A program made the position numbers and the translations under genes. A stretch of 34,435 nt of DNA from a virus. Below the pieces are notes generated by a model. The model did not search any database and had not been told where the DNA came from. It was given only the letters and a program-made list of their open reading frames with translations. Positions 11,976 through 21,529 of the stretch are shown here, one piece after another. The stretch is taken from the IMG/VR virus record IMGVR_UViG_3300021339_000009, positions 1 to 34,435 of that record. One strand, given 5' to 3'. Each line of letters starts with the position of its first letter. Position 1 is the first letter of the stretch.

Positions 11976-14900
11976 ATGGTCAAGAAGCCGTGGTGGGCGA
12001 CGATCCAGGGCGCCCCGGACGCGGCGAAGGCCGTGGCGCAGTACAACTCGACGCCGGATCTCCAGCGCGCCTGGAGGATCGCCAACAACACCCGCCTGAT
12101 GGAGGACCCGGAGCTCGGCGCCGCCGTGCTCCGGTCCGGCATGGACTACTCGACGGCCCGCCGGGTGGCGGGCGCGTACGGCGCGGCGAAGGCGTCGAAG
12201 CTTCGCAACCTGGTCGGCGACGCCGGCCTGCCGGCGTCGTACGTCGACCCGTACACGAAGCAGGCCGCCGAGGCGGCCGACAGCGCCCGCAAGCAGAAGG
12301 AGGACCGGGGCTTCTGGGGCTCGGTCGGTGGCGCGGTGAGCACCGTCGCCGGTGGCGCCGCGGGCGGCATCTGGGACGCCGGCAAGGCCGCGTTCCAGGG
12401 CACGATGAAGGGCCTGACGTTCGCGTCCGGCCCGCTGACCGCGCCCATCGCGGCTGGCCGCGCGGACGAGGAGTCCGGCTGGAAGCTGCCCGGCCCGCTG
12501 GCCGGCACCAACCTGAACGCCATCGCCACCCTCGCCCAGGGCGTGGTCGACTTCGCCCAGGGCGTGCCTCGCATCGTGGCCCCGCGCACCGCGGCGCAGC
12601 CGATGTCGGACCCGCAGAAGGCGGACATGCGCCGGGCCGGCTACGACCCGGACTCGTGGACGTCCAGGTACGCCTGGTATCTGGACCAGGAGGACGCACC
12701 CGGACGGGCCGTGTCCGACCAGGCGATCAAGGTGCTGAAGCAGGAGTTCAACACCCACAAGGTTGACCTCGCCCGGGAGGTCGTCACCTCCGGCGTGCTC
12801 GACGACCTGGGCCGCCGCGAGGGCCTGTCGCCGGACGCCCAGAAGTTCATGGCCACCGTCGAGGCCCGGGGCGACGACGAGGGCGAGGCCCTGCTGAAGA
12901 AGCTGCACGACCACAGCCAGCTGTCCTTCGGTGGTCGGTACGCCGAGCACCTGGGCCTGGAGCTGGGCACGGGCGGCCGGGCGGCGTACGCCGCTGGCGC
13001 CGACCTGGCCGCGTTCTGGTACCTGGACCCGCTGGTGGTGGCCGGCTCCGGCGCGAAGGCCCTCCGCTACGCCCGCGGCGCGATCATCGCCGACCCCGAG
13101 GTGGCCAAGGCGGCCATCGCCGGGTCGGACGACGCCGGCAACGCGCTGACCGTCATCGGCAAGCGCTGGGACGACGTCATCGACCGCGTGGACCGCATTG
13201 CCGTGTCCCGCGAGGTGGGCGACGCGGACCGCTACGCGAAGGAGTTCGGCGAGTTCCGCCGGCTGCACCCCGACCTGATCCCGATGTACGACACCCTGAT
13301 CGGCCTGCGCGAGGGCACGATCTCCGCGGCGGCGTTCGACGTGTCCCGGGCCGTGCGCACCCGCAAGGTGCAGAGCCTGACCGACATGACGCCAATCCGA
13401 CAGGTCGGTGTCACCGAGCCGGCGCGGAGCGCCACGTCGATCTACGACAACGCCGTGGACGCGGTGCCCGTGGAGGCGTCGACCGACGTCGCGCTGCGGG
13501 GCGTCCAGGCCACCGAGCGGGACGGCCTGGTCCGAGCCACGGCCGAACGCCTGGACCGGGTGCCCGCACTGGAGGGCGCCTCGGCGCCCGGCACGCCGGT
13601 CGCACCGGGCGTGGTCAAGCCGCTGTTCAAGCTGCGCACCACGGGTGCCGACGAGGCCGTCGACCAGGCGTCCCGCGCGGACGCTCGCGCCGCGGTGGCT
13701 GACGCCGTTGCCGACCAGCTGCTGGCGCTGGCCATCGCCTCCGGCTCGCCCATGGTCCGCAACCAGGTGCTGCTGCCGGGCGCCATCCGCGTCTCCTCGC
13801 GGGTGCGCAACGCCCTGAGTCCGATGACGGGCGCCCTGGCCGACACGAAGCTGTCGATCGCCAGCCAGCTGGCCCAGGCCCGCGGCAAGGGCGTGGTGTC
13901 CTTCTCCGACGACGTGTCCATGTCGCCGGACTCGGTCACCGAGGTGCTGACCTCGGCTGCCGGTGGCAAGTGGGTGCGCGAGCACTACACGAAGGGCGGC
14001 CTGCGGGCGCGCTTCGCCCGGTCCATGTCCCGCGCTGGGACGTTCACCGACGGCGCTGTACTGACGTTCGACGACTCGACGGGAACGAAGTCGTACGGCG
14101 ACTTCGTTCGGTTCTTCATGCCCCGGGCCCAGGGCGACTACCTGGCGGCCGAGTGGGCGCGACGGGACGTCGGCGGCCGGAAGGCCCTGTGGGAGAACAC
14201 GGTCGAGTCGATCGCCAACGCCCGCATGATCAAGGACAACCCGGCGGGCCGCGACTTCTGGTCGCAGATGCTGAAGGGCCACGAGTCGATCGTGCGCCCA
14301 GGCCAGGTGCCGCTGGAGGCGTACTCGTCGCCCGCGGTGGACCTGATCCAGGCCGGGCCGAACCGCATCGCGGCGGCCATGTACGGCACCCAGATGTCCG
14401 ACGGCGTGCGGCTGCCCCTGCTGCGCGACGTCATCCGGCACACCGAGCGGGTGGGCCTGTTCGGCTTCGTCACCAAGTCGATCAACGGCAACTTCGTCGA
14501 CAAGGCGTCGCGGGTGCTGAAGGTCGGCCAGGTGGCGACCACCTCGAACATGATGCGCCAGGCCCTGGAGGGCCGGGCGTGGCAGTGGTTCGCCGACCCG
14601 GCGCAGGCCGTGGCCACCACCAAGGCGCGTCTCGGCGTGGCCGGCGCCACGGCGAAGGCCCGAGTCGACGTGAACGACGCCACTCGCGCCGCGAAGCGCC
14701 TCGTTGCCGGCGACCACGTCGACGAGCTCGCCGTGCTGGCGGCCGGCGACGACGCCACCGCCTACCTGGATCGCGTGGCCGAACTCGTGCTCCAGCACGG
14801 CGGCAACCGCCGGCTGGCCGCGATCAACCGGATGATGGAGTCGGGGGTCGACCTGCGTCAGCTGGCCTCGGCCCGCTCCAGCGCGCGGCTGGCCCTGTCC

Positions 14901-17579
14901 TGGACGGCGGACGTCGCGCGCCGGCTGCGCGCTGCGGCGTACAGCAAGTACCGCAAGGAGTACATCGACGCCGACGGCACCGACCCGTGGGGCGACCTGA
15001 TCGACGGCCGCGCCGCGGCCATGTTCCACGACGGGACGGTCCGCGAGCTCGGCGGGCTGACCGACGACTACGCGCACGGCTCCGGCATGGTCGACGACCT
15101 GTCGTACCTGAACGACGGCCTGGGCAAGGGCTTCCGGGTGAGCCAGGTCAAGCTGAAGAACACGTTCGGCTACCTGGGCACGGCCGGCGACCGCGGCGCG
15201 CAGCGCTGGGCGGACGCCCTGAACACCCGCCTCGTCGACCCGGTGGGCCGGGAGGTTGCCCGCGCGCTGGCCCACGCCGCGCGGGGCCAGGACTTCCGCA
15301 GCCTGGACCCGCTGTTCGGCGACGCCGGGCGCATCCAGGACGTGGCGTACAAGCTGATGCGCGACTCGCCGCTGGGCGAGAAGTACCGCACCGCGGGTGC
15401 CCGCGCGAAGTACGTCAACGGCAAGGCGGTGTCCAACCCGACGGAGACCGACGAAGCGCTTCGCGTCTGGGCCGACGACCTGACTGCGGACATGGTCCGC
15501 TACCTGGGCGGCAAGATGGACGACACCGGCGTGGTGTCGTTCGAGGACGCCTCCGGCCCGCTGCTGAAGAAGCTGGCCGGCAAGGGGGAGGGCGTCACCC
15601 TGCGGGACCTGGCCGCCATCCCGGCGGACGCCCGGCCGGCCGAGGTGGCCTCGCGGATCTTCGTCCCGCGGAAGCTGATCGACGCCGACAACGCCGTCGA
15701 CGCCATCGGCGACGTCGCCAGCAAGGCGTACCGGTTCGTCGTGTCGGGCCCGCTCCAGCGGCTGGTCCACGACCCGCAGATGATCGCCGCGCACCACCAG
15801 GCACTGGACGCCATGCGCCCGCTGCGCGCCGCGCTGAAGGAGCGCGGCATGTCCGACGAGACGGCGTACAACGCGCTCCAGGGGCTGGCCTACCAGCGCG
15901 CCGCCAACACGGTGCTGGGCTTCAACGACAACCCCCGGGTCCAGTCGTACTTCTCCAGCCTGGTGAACAACTTCTTCTTCTACGAGCGGGCGACCGAGGA
16001 CTTCGTGCGCCGGTTCATGCGGATCAACATGGCCGACCCGGCCGTGCTGGCCCGCGCTCACCTGACGCTGGAGGCGGCCGAGCACTCGGGCGTCGTGTAC
16101 CGCCAGAAGACGACGGACGACGAGGGCAACTCGCGCGACGAGCTGATGTTCACCTGGCCGGCCTCGGGCCTGATGACCCGGACCGTCAACGGCGCGGCCA
16201 TCCGGCTGGGCCTGGCCGACGACGACGTGATCAAGCACCCGGTCTGGACGGACTTCAGCTCGCCGGTGCGGTACCTGAACGCGTCGCTGTCCAACCCGGT
16301 GGGCTTCACGACTTCCCCGCTGGTCGGGCTGCCGTTCCGCATCGCGCGGGACCGGTACGAGCCGGCCACCCCGCTGATCGACTCGATGCTGGCCACCATG
16401 GAGGGCGGCGAGCGCAGCTTCGCCACCCAGTCGCTGGCGGTGTCGTTCATGCCCAGCACGCTGAAGCGGATCGTCAACGCCGCCAACCGCGACGACCAGG
16501 ACTCGCAGTACGCCTCGGCCATGCGCAACGCCATGGCGTACCTGGACGCGGCCGGCAAGATGCCGGGCGCGGACTCGTCGCCTGCGGAGCGCCAGCTGGC
16601 GCTCGACGAGCTGGACACGACGATCGGCAACATCCTGTGGATGCGGGCGATCTTCGGGGCGTTCGCCCCGGCGACGCCGGGCACGTTCGGCAACGACCTG
16701 TCGGACATCGGCGAGCAGAACGCCGTGGACCAGCTGCGCGGCGTGCGTTCGGTGCGGGGTGAGTTCTTCTCCCTCGTGGAGGAGATGACCAAGAAGCACG
16801 GCCCGGACGTGGCGTTCGCCGAGGCGAACATCGAGTGGCTTCGCCGCGGGCACGGCTCGGTCGTGCACCCGGCGGCCTTCGAGGCCGGCTCGACGAAGGC
16901 GCCCGGCGCGGAGAACGACGCCGGGGCGCAGCCGTCCAACCTGCGCCTGACGCAGTGGATGCTCGACAACAAGGAGTTCCTGAAGACCTACGGAGAGTCG
17001 GCGTACCGGCTGCTGCCGACGATCGAGGGCGAGGCGTACTACTCGTCGATCGGCTACCGGGTCCAGCTGCGCACGCAGCTGCGCGAGCACAAGGACTTGA
17101 ACGAGTTCTACGACGGGCTCTTGTACGCGGACGTCAACGCCCAGTTCTACGCCATGTCGGACCGCAAGGACGCGGCGATGGAGCTGGCGTCGACGCCCCA
17201 GGAGACCAACGCCATCTGGCGGGAGTGGAACGCGTTCGAGTCCGCCCTGGTCCGCAACAACCCCGCGTGGGACAAGCTGCGGATGGAGAAGAACAGCCCG
17301 GAGCGGGCGCACGCCGACATCGCCCCCGCGGTCCAGAAGCTGGCCGCGGCGACCGACCTGCCGGCCGAGGTGGCCGAGCTCCAGCCGGACCTTCGCGTGA
17401 TGGCCCAGCTGTACGCTGACTACCGAGCCGACTTCCTGGCCATCGGTGGCCGGACCGGGGACGCGTTCAGCGCCCGGAAGACGCTCAACACCAACTACCG
17501 CACGGCCGGGAACGAGCTGTTCGACGGCACCCCGCTCCAGCGCCTCTGGCGCGAGCTCCGCGTCTACGAGGACGAGTGA
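11976..17579 (+). CDS. Giant internal virion/DNA-ejection protein candidate, 1867 aa
   Basis: By far the largest gene in the window (5.6 kb), starting at ATG 11976 with a weak GAGG upstream. Residues 100-180 contain Gly/Ala-rich hydrophobic stretches (VGGAVSTVAGGAAGGIW) and another at about 325-365 (AAYAAGADLAAFWYLDP), both possibly membrane-active. The rest is mostly long amphipathic helices. Around residues 1325-1365 an aromatic-rich segment (SLVNNFFFYERATEDFVRRF) stands out. No transglycosylase or peptidase motif is evident. Size, Ala-rich helices and lack of any tape-measure gene suggest the role of T7 gp15/gp16-type ejection proteins, which exit the head and form a channel for DNA entry. 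A tape-measure role is the alternative. Confidence 0.7.
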   Translation: MVKKPWWATIQGAPDAAKAVAQYNSTPDLQRAWRIANNTRLMEDPELGAAVLRSGMDYSTARRVAGAYGAAKASKLRNLVGDAGLPASYVDPYTKQAAEAADSARKQKEDRGFWGSVGGAVSTVAGGAAGGIWDAGKAAFQGTMKGLTFASGPLTAPIAAGRADEESGWKLPGPLAGTNLNAIATLAQGVVDFAQGVPRIVAPRTAAQPMSDPQKADMRRAGYDPDSWTSRYAWYLDQEDAPGRAVSDQAIKVLKQEFNTHKVDLAREVVTSGVLDDLGRREGLSPDAQKFMATVEARGDDEGEALLKKLHDHSQLSFGGRYAEHLGLELGTGGRAAYAAGADLAAFWYLDPLVVAGSGAKALRYARGAIIADPEVAKAAIAGSDDAGNALTVIGKRWDDVIDRVDRIAVSREVGDADRYAKEFGEFRRLHPDLIPMYDTLIGLREGTISAAAFDVSRAVRTRKVQSLTDMTPIRQVGVTEPARSATSIYDNAVDAVPVEASTDVALRGVQATERDGLVRATAERLDRVPALEGASAPGTPVAPGVVKPLFKLRTTGADEAVDQASRADARAAVADAVADQLLALAIASGSPMVRNQVLLPGAIRVSSRVRNALSPMTGALADTKLSIASQLAQARGKGVVSFSDDVSMSPDSVTEVLTSAAGGKWVREHYTKGGLRARFARSMSRAGTFTDGAVLTFDDSTGTKSYGDFVRFFMPRAQGDYLAAEWARRDVGGRKALWENTVESIANARMIKDNPAGRDFWSQMLKGHESIVRPGQVPLEAYSSPAVDLIQAGPNRIAAAMYGTQMSDGVRLPLLRDVIRHTERVGLFGFVTKSINGNFVDKASRVLKVGQVATTSNMMRQALEGRAWQWFADPAQAVATTKARLGVAGATAKARVDVNDATRAAKRLVAGDHVDELAVLAAGDDATAYLDRVAELVLQHGGNRRLAAINRMMESGVDLRQLASARSSARLALSWTADVARRLRAAAYSKYRKEYIDADGTDPWGDLIDGRAAAMFHDGTVRELGGLTDDYAHGSGMVDDLSYLNDGLGKGFRVSQVKLKNTFGYLGTAGDRGAQRWADALNTRLVDPVGREVARALAHAARGQDFRSLDPLFGDAGRIQDVAYKLMRDSPLGEKYRTAGARAKYVNGKAVSNPTETDEALRVWADDLTADMVRYLGGKMDDTGVVSFEDASGPLLKKLAGKGEGVTLRDLAAIPADARPAEVASRIFVPRKLIDADNAVDAIGDVASKAYRFVVSGPLQRLVHDPQMIAAHHQALDAMRPLRAALKERGMSDETAYNALQGLAYQRAANTVLGFNDNPRVQSYFSSLVNNFFFYERATEDFVRRFMRINMADPAVLARAHLTLEAAEHSGVVYRQKTTDDEGNSRDELMFTWPASGLMTRTVNGAAIRLGLADDDVIKHPVWTDFSSPVRYLNASLSNPVGFTTSPLVGLPFRIARDRYEPATPLIDSMLATMEGGERSFATQSLAVSFMPSTLKRIVNAANRDDQDSQYASAMRNAMAYLDAAGKMPGADSSPAERQLALDELDTTIGNILWMRAIFGAFAPATPGTFGNDLSDIGEQNAVDQLRGVRSVRGEFFSLVEEMTKKHGPDVAFAEANIEWLRRGHGSVVHPAAFEAGSTKAPGAENDAGAQPSNLRLTQWMLDNKEFLKTYGESAYRLLPTIEGEAYYSSIGYRVQLRTQLREHKDLNEFYDGLLYADVNAQFYAMSDRKDAAMELASTPQETNAIWREWNAFESALVRNNPAWDKLRMEKNSPERAHADIAPAVQKLAAATDLPAEVAELQPDLRVMAQLYADYRADFLAIGGRTGDAFSARKTLNTNYRTAGNELFDGTPLQRLWRELRVYEDE

Positions 17580-17582
17580 TCC

Positions 17583-19076
17583 ATGCCCTTTGTCTACGGT
17601 CCCGATGGGGTCCTGAAGAAGTCCGACGGCACCTACACGTCGGACGTGCGGACCGGCAACGCGATCTACTTCAGCCCGTCGGTGGCGGGCGTGCAGGAGC
17701 GCGCCGCGTCGGAGAAGGCGCGGCAGGGCCGGGTGGCCGTGGCTCGCGCCATCCCGTACCAGCAGTCGTCCAACGACGCCTGGGTGGCCGCCCGCCAGGA
17801 GGCGGAGCGGCTGGTCCGTGAGCAGCTGGACCGGGACCTGGCGCAGGCCCGCACCAACGCCCGGCTGGCCGCGGCGCAGGGCTCCCGCGTCCTGGACCCG
17901 TGGACCAACCCGGGCTTCGACTGGCAGCCGGGGGCGAACACGGCGGAGCTGAACACGACCGGGGTCAACCTGTTCGACCGGCCGGAGTTCGACGCCGGGC
18001 CTGGTCGCGTGCCGGACCTGCCGGGGATGCCCACGGCTACCCGCCTGTCCGCGCAGGGCGCGGACAGCGACCCGGCGGTCGCGCCGGCCAGGAAGGCCGG
18101 TTCCGGGGTCAAGGCCGGTGCGCAGGGCGTCGCAGACCAGATGGCGGCTGCTCGGGTGCGGGACGAGGACCACGGCGGCCTGGGTGCCGATGCGCAGGTG
18201 ATCCGCGACTACAACGACCGGCTGGAGCGCTGGCTCCAGGTCGAGAACCAGCACGCCTACGACGGTATCGACGACGACTCGGCCGGGTTCGGCACCGGCG
18301 ACCAGCCAGCGAGCCAGCTCAACTTCCCCAACCTGTCGGGCCGCGCGCCCGATTTTATCCTGAACATGGACCAGAACACGGGCCGGCTGACCATCGAAGG
18401 TCCCGGCACGGTGTTCCGGTCGGTGGTCAGCACGCTGATGTCCAGCCCGGCGGAGGCCGCGAAGTGGCAGACGCTGCTGGCCCAGACCGGCGCGTACGTC
18501 CGGGGCTCCGAGCAGTACGTCCCGAAGGCCGGCCGGTTCGGCAACTGGACCGACGAGGACAACGAGGCGCTGGAGCTGGCGCTGAAGCAGGTGGCCATCC
18601 GGCAGGCCAACGGCGACACCCGGTCGTGGCAGGAGATCATCGCGAGCAAGGCCGCGGTCGGCCTGGACGCCGGCACCAGCCCACCCGCGGGCGCGCAGGG
18701 CGCGAGCGGTGGCGGGTACGGAGGCGGGGGGTACGGCGGGGGTGGCGGGGGCTACGGGGGCGGTGGTGGCCAGTCGAAGGGCGTGACCCTGACCGACTCG
18801 GCCGAGCTGAAGCAGCTGGCCAACGGCGTGGCCCGCGCCCGGATGGGGCGCGTCCTGTCGGAGGACGAGACGGCCCAGTTCGTCGCGTACTACCACGCGG
18901 CGGAGACGGCGTTCATCAACGCCCGCATCGCCGGCCAGACGGCCGAGCAGAAGGACCCGGAGTCGCAGGCAGCTGACTGGCTGGAGTCGCACTTCAAGAT
19001 CCAGTCGCAGAACAAGCAGGAAGGCTCACTGACGGTGGAGCTCGTCAAGTTCCTCATGGGCGGGGGGCTCAACTGA
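17583..19076 (+). CDS. Virion protein with Gly-Tyr-rich linker, 497 aa
   Basis: Starts at ATG 17583, 3 bp after the giant gene. The N-terminus is charged and helical (residues 45-95). At about residues 370-400 there is a low-complexity linker made of GGGY and GGGGG units, then a helical C-terminal domain (TLTDSAELKQLANGVARARM and DETAQFVAYYHAAETAF). The C-terminal pattern resembles modules I remember from internal proteins of other actinophages. Likely an internal virion or ejection component acting with its neighbours. The coding DNA of the linker is extremely G-rich. Confidence 0.6.
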   Translation: MPFVYGPDGVLKKSDGTYTSDVRTGNAIYFSPSVAGVQERAASEKARQGRVAVARAIPYQQSSNDAWVAARQEAERLVREQLDRDLAQARTNARLAAAQGSRVLDPWTNPGFDWQPGANTAELNTTGVNLFDRPEFDAGPGRVPDLPGMPTATRLSAQGADSDPAVAPARKAGSGVKAGAQGVADQMAAARVRDEDHGGLGADAQVIRDYNDRLERWLQVENQHAYDGIDDDSAGFGTGDQPASQLNFPNLSGRAPDFILNMDQNTGRLTIEGPGTVFRSVVSTLMSSPAEAAKWQTLLAQTGAYVRGSEQYVPKAGRFGNWTDEDNEALELALKQVAIRQANGDTRSWQEIIASKAAVGLDAGTSPPAGAQGASGGGYGGGGYGGGGGGYGGGGGQSKGVTLTDSAELKQLANGVARARMGRVLSEDETAQFVAYYHAAETAFINARIAGQTAEQKDPESQAADWLESHFKIQSQNKQEGSLTVELVKFLMGGGLN

Positions 19077-19921
19077 TGACGTCCTTCACCCCGGACGACG
19101 TCCGGGCCTCGTACGGCTTCGTCGGCGCGCTCGCGGCCAGCGTGCCGGAGATGGCCGGCATCCTGAACACCGCCGTGGCGCAGCAGTGGACCGCCGACCG
19201 GTTCCTCATGGCCATCACGTCGACCCACTGGTACCGCACCAACTCCAGCGCGATGCGCGAGTGGGTCACCCAGCAGGCGGTCGACCCGGCGGAGGCCGCT
19301 GCCCAGCTGGGCAAGCGGCGCGTGCAGGCCGCCGAGAAGGCGGCAGCGCTGGGCCTACCGATCCAGTCCCAGCTGCTCGACCAGGTGGCCCTGGCCTCCC
19401 TGCTCGGCGGGTTCGACGACGCCCGGCTGGGCCAGCACCTGGCCCGCAACTACTTCGACCCGAACACCGTCGACCTGACTCGGACCACCGGCCAGGTGGC
19501 CGAGACCCAGATGCAGCTGAAGCAGCTGGCCGGGGCGTACGGGATGCCCAACGACGAGGTCTGGCTGCGCGGCCGGCTGGGTGAGGTGATCCGCGGCGAC
19601 AACACCGTGGAGGGCGCCAAGCTCGTGGCCGTCAACTACGCCAAGGCGAAGTACGCCGCGTACGCGGACCAGTTCGACGCCGGGGCGACCGTCGTCGACA
19701 TCGCCGCCCCGCACCGTGAGGCGATCCAGCGCACCCTGGAGCTGGGCGAAGTATCCCTTCAGGACGCCGCCGTGCAGCGCGCCCTCCAGCGCGGCCAGGC
19801 CGTGTACGAGACGGAGAAGGCCGCCCGGCAGGACGCCCGGTGGCAGTACACGACCAACGCCAAGGCCGCGGTGGGCGAGCTGGCCACACGCATCGGGAAG
19901 GACTTCGGGTACCTCGCATGA
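19076..19921 (+). CDS. Virion-associated hypothetical protein, 281 aa
   Basis: ATG 19076 shares a base with the previous stop. Residues 20-65 contain FLMAITSTHWYRTNSSAMREW, a tryptophan-bearing helix pattern seen (from memory) in internal or tail-associated proteins of actinophages. The remainder is helical with many Ala/Gln. It lies between the 497-aa and 277-aa proteins and is coupled to both, so the three probably assemble together. No enzymatic motif is visible. Confidence 0.6.
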   Translation: MTSFTPDDVRASYGFVGALAASVPEMAGILNTAVAQQWTADRFLMAITSTHWYRTNSSAMREWVTQQAVDPAEAAAQLGKRRVQAAEKAAALGLPIQSQLLDQVALASLLGGFDDARLGQHLARNYFDPNTVDLTRTTGQVAETQMQLKQLAGAYGMPNDEVWLRGRLGEVIRGDNTVEGAKLVAVNYAKAKYAAYADQFDAGATVVDIAAPHREAIQRTLELGEVSLQDAAVQRALQRGQAVYETEKAARQDARWQYTTNAKAAVGELATRIGKDFGYLA

Positions 19922-20751
19922 CCGCACCCGCGAACCAGAGCGCCCTGGCGCTGCTCAACGACATGCTCCGCCAGTGGGGCCTGGAGTCCCTGTCCGGCTC
20001 CGTGCTCCAGATGCTCACCGACGGCGACCCGCCGGAGCTGGTGCCGCTGAAGCTCCAGGAAACGGCCGAGTACAAGCAGCGGTTCAAGGCCAACGACGCC
20101 CGGCGCCGCGCGGGGATGGCGGTGCTGTCGCCCGCCGAGTACGTCGCCAACGAGGGCCAGTACCGGGACCGGCTGCGCCAGGCCGGGATGCCGGCCGGGT
20201 TCTACGACAGCCGGGACGACTTCCACCAGTGGCTGGAGAAGGACGTCAGCCCGACCGAGCTCGGCGACCGGATCTCGGTCGCCGCCTCGACGTTCGTCAA
20301 CGCCCCGGTCGAGTACCGGGACCAGTGGTACAACCTGTATGGCCTGGGCGCCGGCCATGCGATCGCGGCCATCCTGGACCCGGACCGGGCGATGCCGCTG
20401 CTGGAGCGCCAGGCGCGGTCCGTGTCCATCGCGGGCGAGTCGACGCGGGCGTTCCGCGACGGGTCGCAGATGGGTGTCGAGCGGGCCGAGCAGCTGGCCG
20501 CGGCCGGGGTGGACGCCCAGGACGCGCGCAAGGGCTTCACCGAGGTGGCCTCGCGGGCCACGAACGACCAGTTCCTGGGCCGGCTCGCCGGGACGGACCT
20601 GTCCCGGGAGAACCTGGAGGACGAGGTCCTGCTGGACGACGAGCTGGTCAAGGCGCAGCGCCGGAAGGTGCTGGACGCCGAGGACGCCCGGTTCCGGCAG
20701 AACTACCTGGGCACCCAGGCGGGTGGACTTGGGAACGACCGCACCTACTAG
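19918..20751 (+). CDS. Virion-associated hypothetical protein, 277 aa
   Basis: ATG 19918 is in an ATGA overlap; the longer upstream reading is rejected. The segment at about residues 68-120 (LSPAEYVANEGQYRDRLRQ, then GMPAGFYDSRDDFHQWLEKD and VSPTELGDRI) is a motif I recognise as recurrent in actinophage virion proteins. The C-terminal half is helical and ends GNDRTY. It closes the first late block: its stop is 38 bp before a strong terminator. Probably part of the same internal/ejection complex as the two preceding products. Confidence 0.6.
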   Translation: MTAPANQSALALLNDMLRQWGLESLSGSVLQMLTDGDPPELVPLKLQETAEYKQRFKANDARRRAGMAVLSPAEYVANEGQYRDRLRQAGMPAGFYDSRDDFHQWLEKDVSPTELGDRISVAASTFVNAPVEYRDQWYNLYGLGAGHAIAAILDPDRAMPLLERQARSVSIAGESTRAFRDGSQMGVERAEQLAAAGVDAQDARKGFTEVASRATNDQFLGRLAGTDLSRENLEDEVLLDDELVKAQRRKVLDAEDARFRQNYLGTQAGGLGNDRTY

Positions 20752-20788
20752 CGCGTAGGATCAGCCCTGCCGGTTCCGCGTTACCGGC

Positions 20789-20833
20789 CGCAGAGGCCCC
20801 GCCCAGCTCCCCCGTTTGGGCGGGGCCTCTGCG
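20789..20833 (+). terminator. Strong 17-bp hairpin terminator
   Basis: CGCAGAGGCCCCGCCCA (20789-20805) pairs perfectly with TGGGCGGGGCCTCTGCG (20817-20833) around an 11-base loop. It follows the ejection-protein genes and immediately precedes promoter copy 2, insulating the capsid genes from upstream transcription. No U-tract follows, as is common in actinobacteria. Confidence 0.85.
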
Positions 20834-20834
20834 T

Positions 20835-20867
20835 GTCCGGGGTACGCCGAACCCGGCTTTTTACACT
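20835..20867 (+). promoter_or_regulatory. Late promoter-like element, copy 2
   Basis: Second copy of GTCCGGGGTACGCC (20835-20848) with TACACT at 20862-20867, again 27 bp from the first base. The dyad is one base shorter here (CCGGG/CCCGG) yet the distance to TACACT is kept. It starts 1 bp after the terminator stem and leaves a 140-base leader before the scaffold gene. It would provide separate, high-level transcription of scaffold and capsid. Confidence 0.6.
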
Positions 20868-21007
20868 GAACCTCACATCCCGACCCGCTCCTCCCGAGGC
20901 GTCGTCGGCGTAACGAATCGGGCTCTTGAACCCCCGGCAGCACCGTCCTCCCGCCCCTCGGGATGTCGGTCGGGCCACCGCACGGAACGAGGGAGACACA
21001 ACTCCAG

Positions 21008-21517
21008 ATGTCTGACGCCAACGAGTTCGTGGACGTTGCTGAGCCGGGCGCCGATGCAGAGCCCAGTGCCCTGCGCGCCTACGTCAAGACCGTCGCCGCC
21101 AACATGGCGGCGCTCCGCAAGGAGTACGACAAGGTCAAGACGAAGCTGGACGGTCGCACCGCGACCGACCTGTTCACCGACCTGAAGCTCTCCCCCAAGC
21201 TGGCCGGCCTGTACAAGGGCGAGGTCACCAAGGAGGCGATCACGGCGTGGGCCGCCGAGTATGCCGACGTGTTCGGCACCCCCTCGGTTGAGACCCCCGT
21301 CGACGGCGAAGAGACCCCCGTGACCCCCCCGGCGCTGTCGCCCGACGCGGCAGCCCTCGCGGCCGTGCAGCACGCATCGCACGTCGCTTCGGGCGGTGGC
21401 CAGGCCACCGGCACGGGCGCGTCCTTCAAGGCCGCGGCTCAGGCACTTCTGGATTCGGACAAGCCCCCGACCCCACAGGCGTACGCGGCGCTCATGGCGC
21501 AGCACGGCTTCAAGTAA
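21008..21517 (+). CDS. Capsid scaffolding protein candidate, 169 aa
   Basis: ATG 21008 follows a GAGGGAGA ribosome site. The chain is acidic at the N-terminus, helical in the middle (ALRAYVKTVAANMAALRKEY) and Ala/Pro/Gly-rich towards the end, finishing QAYAALMAQHGFK with a basic C-terminus. Size, low complexity, and position immediately before the major capsid gene are the usual marks of a scaffolding protein that guides prohead assembly and leaves before DNA packaging. No protease motif is visible. Assigned by context. Confidence 0.68.
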   Translation: MSDANEFVDVAEPGADAEPSALRAYVKTVAANMAALRKEYDKVKTKLDGRTATDLFTDLKLSPKLAGLYKGEVTKEAITAWAAEYADVFGTPSVETPVDGEETPVTPPALSPDAAALAAVQHASHVASGGGQATGTGASFKAAAQALLDSDKPPTPQAYAALMAQHGFK

Positions 21518-21529
21518 GCCGGCCGGCCC

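Noticed and set aside
11940-18992. A 2350-codon open frame on the minus strand opposite the late structural genes
   Set aside because: It is antisense to clearly coding, protein-like frames. Its composition (His/Arg/Val/Gly/Leu-rich, no domains) is what the complement of high-GC coding DNA produces, and it crosses several gene junctions and terminator-free coupled genes.
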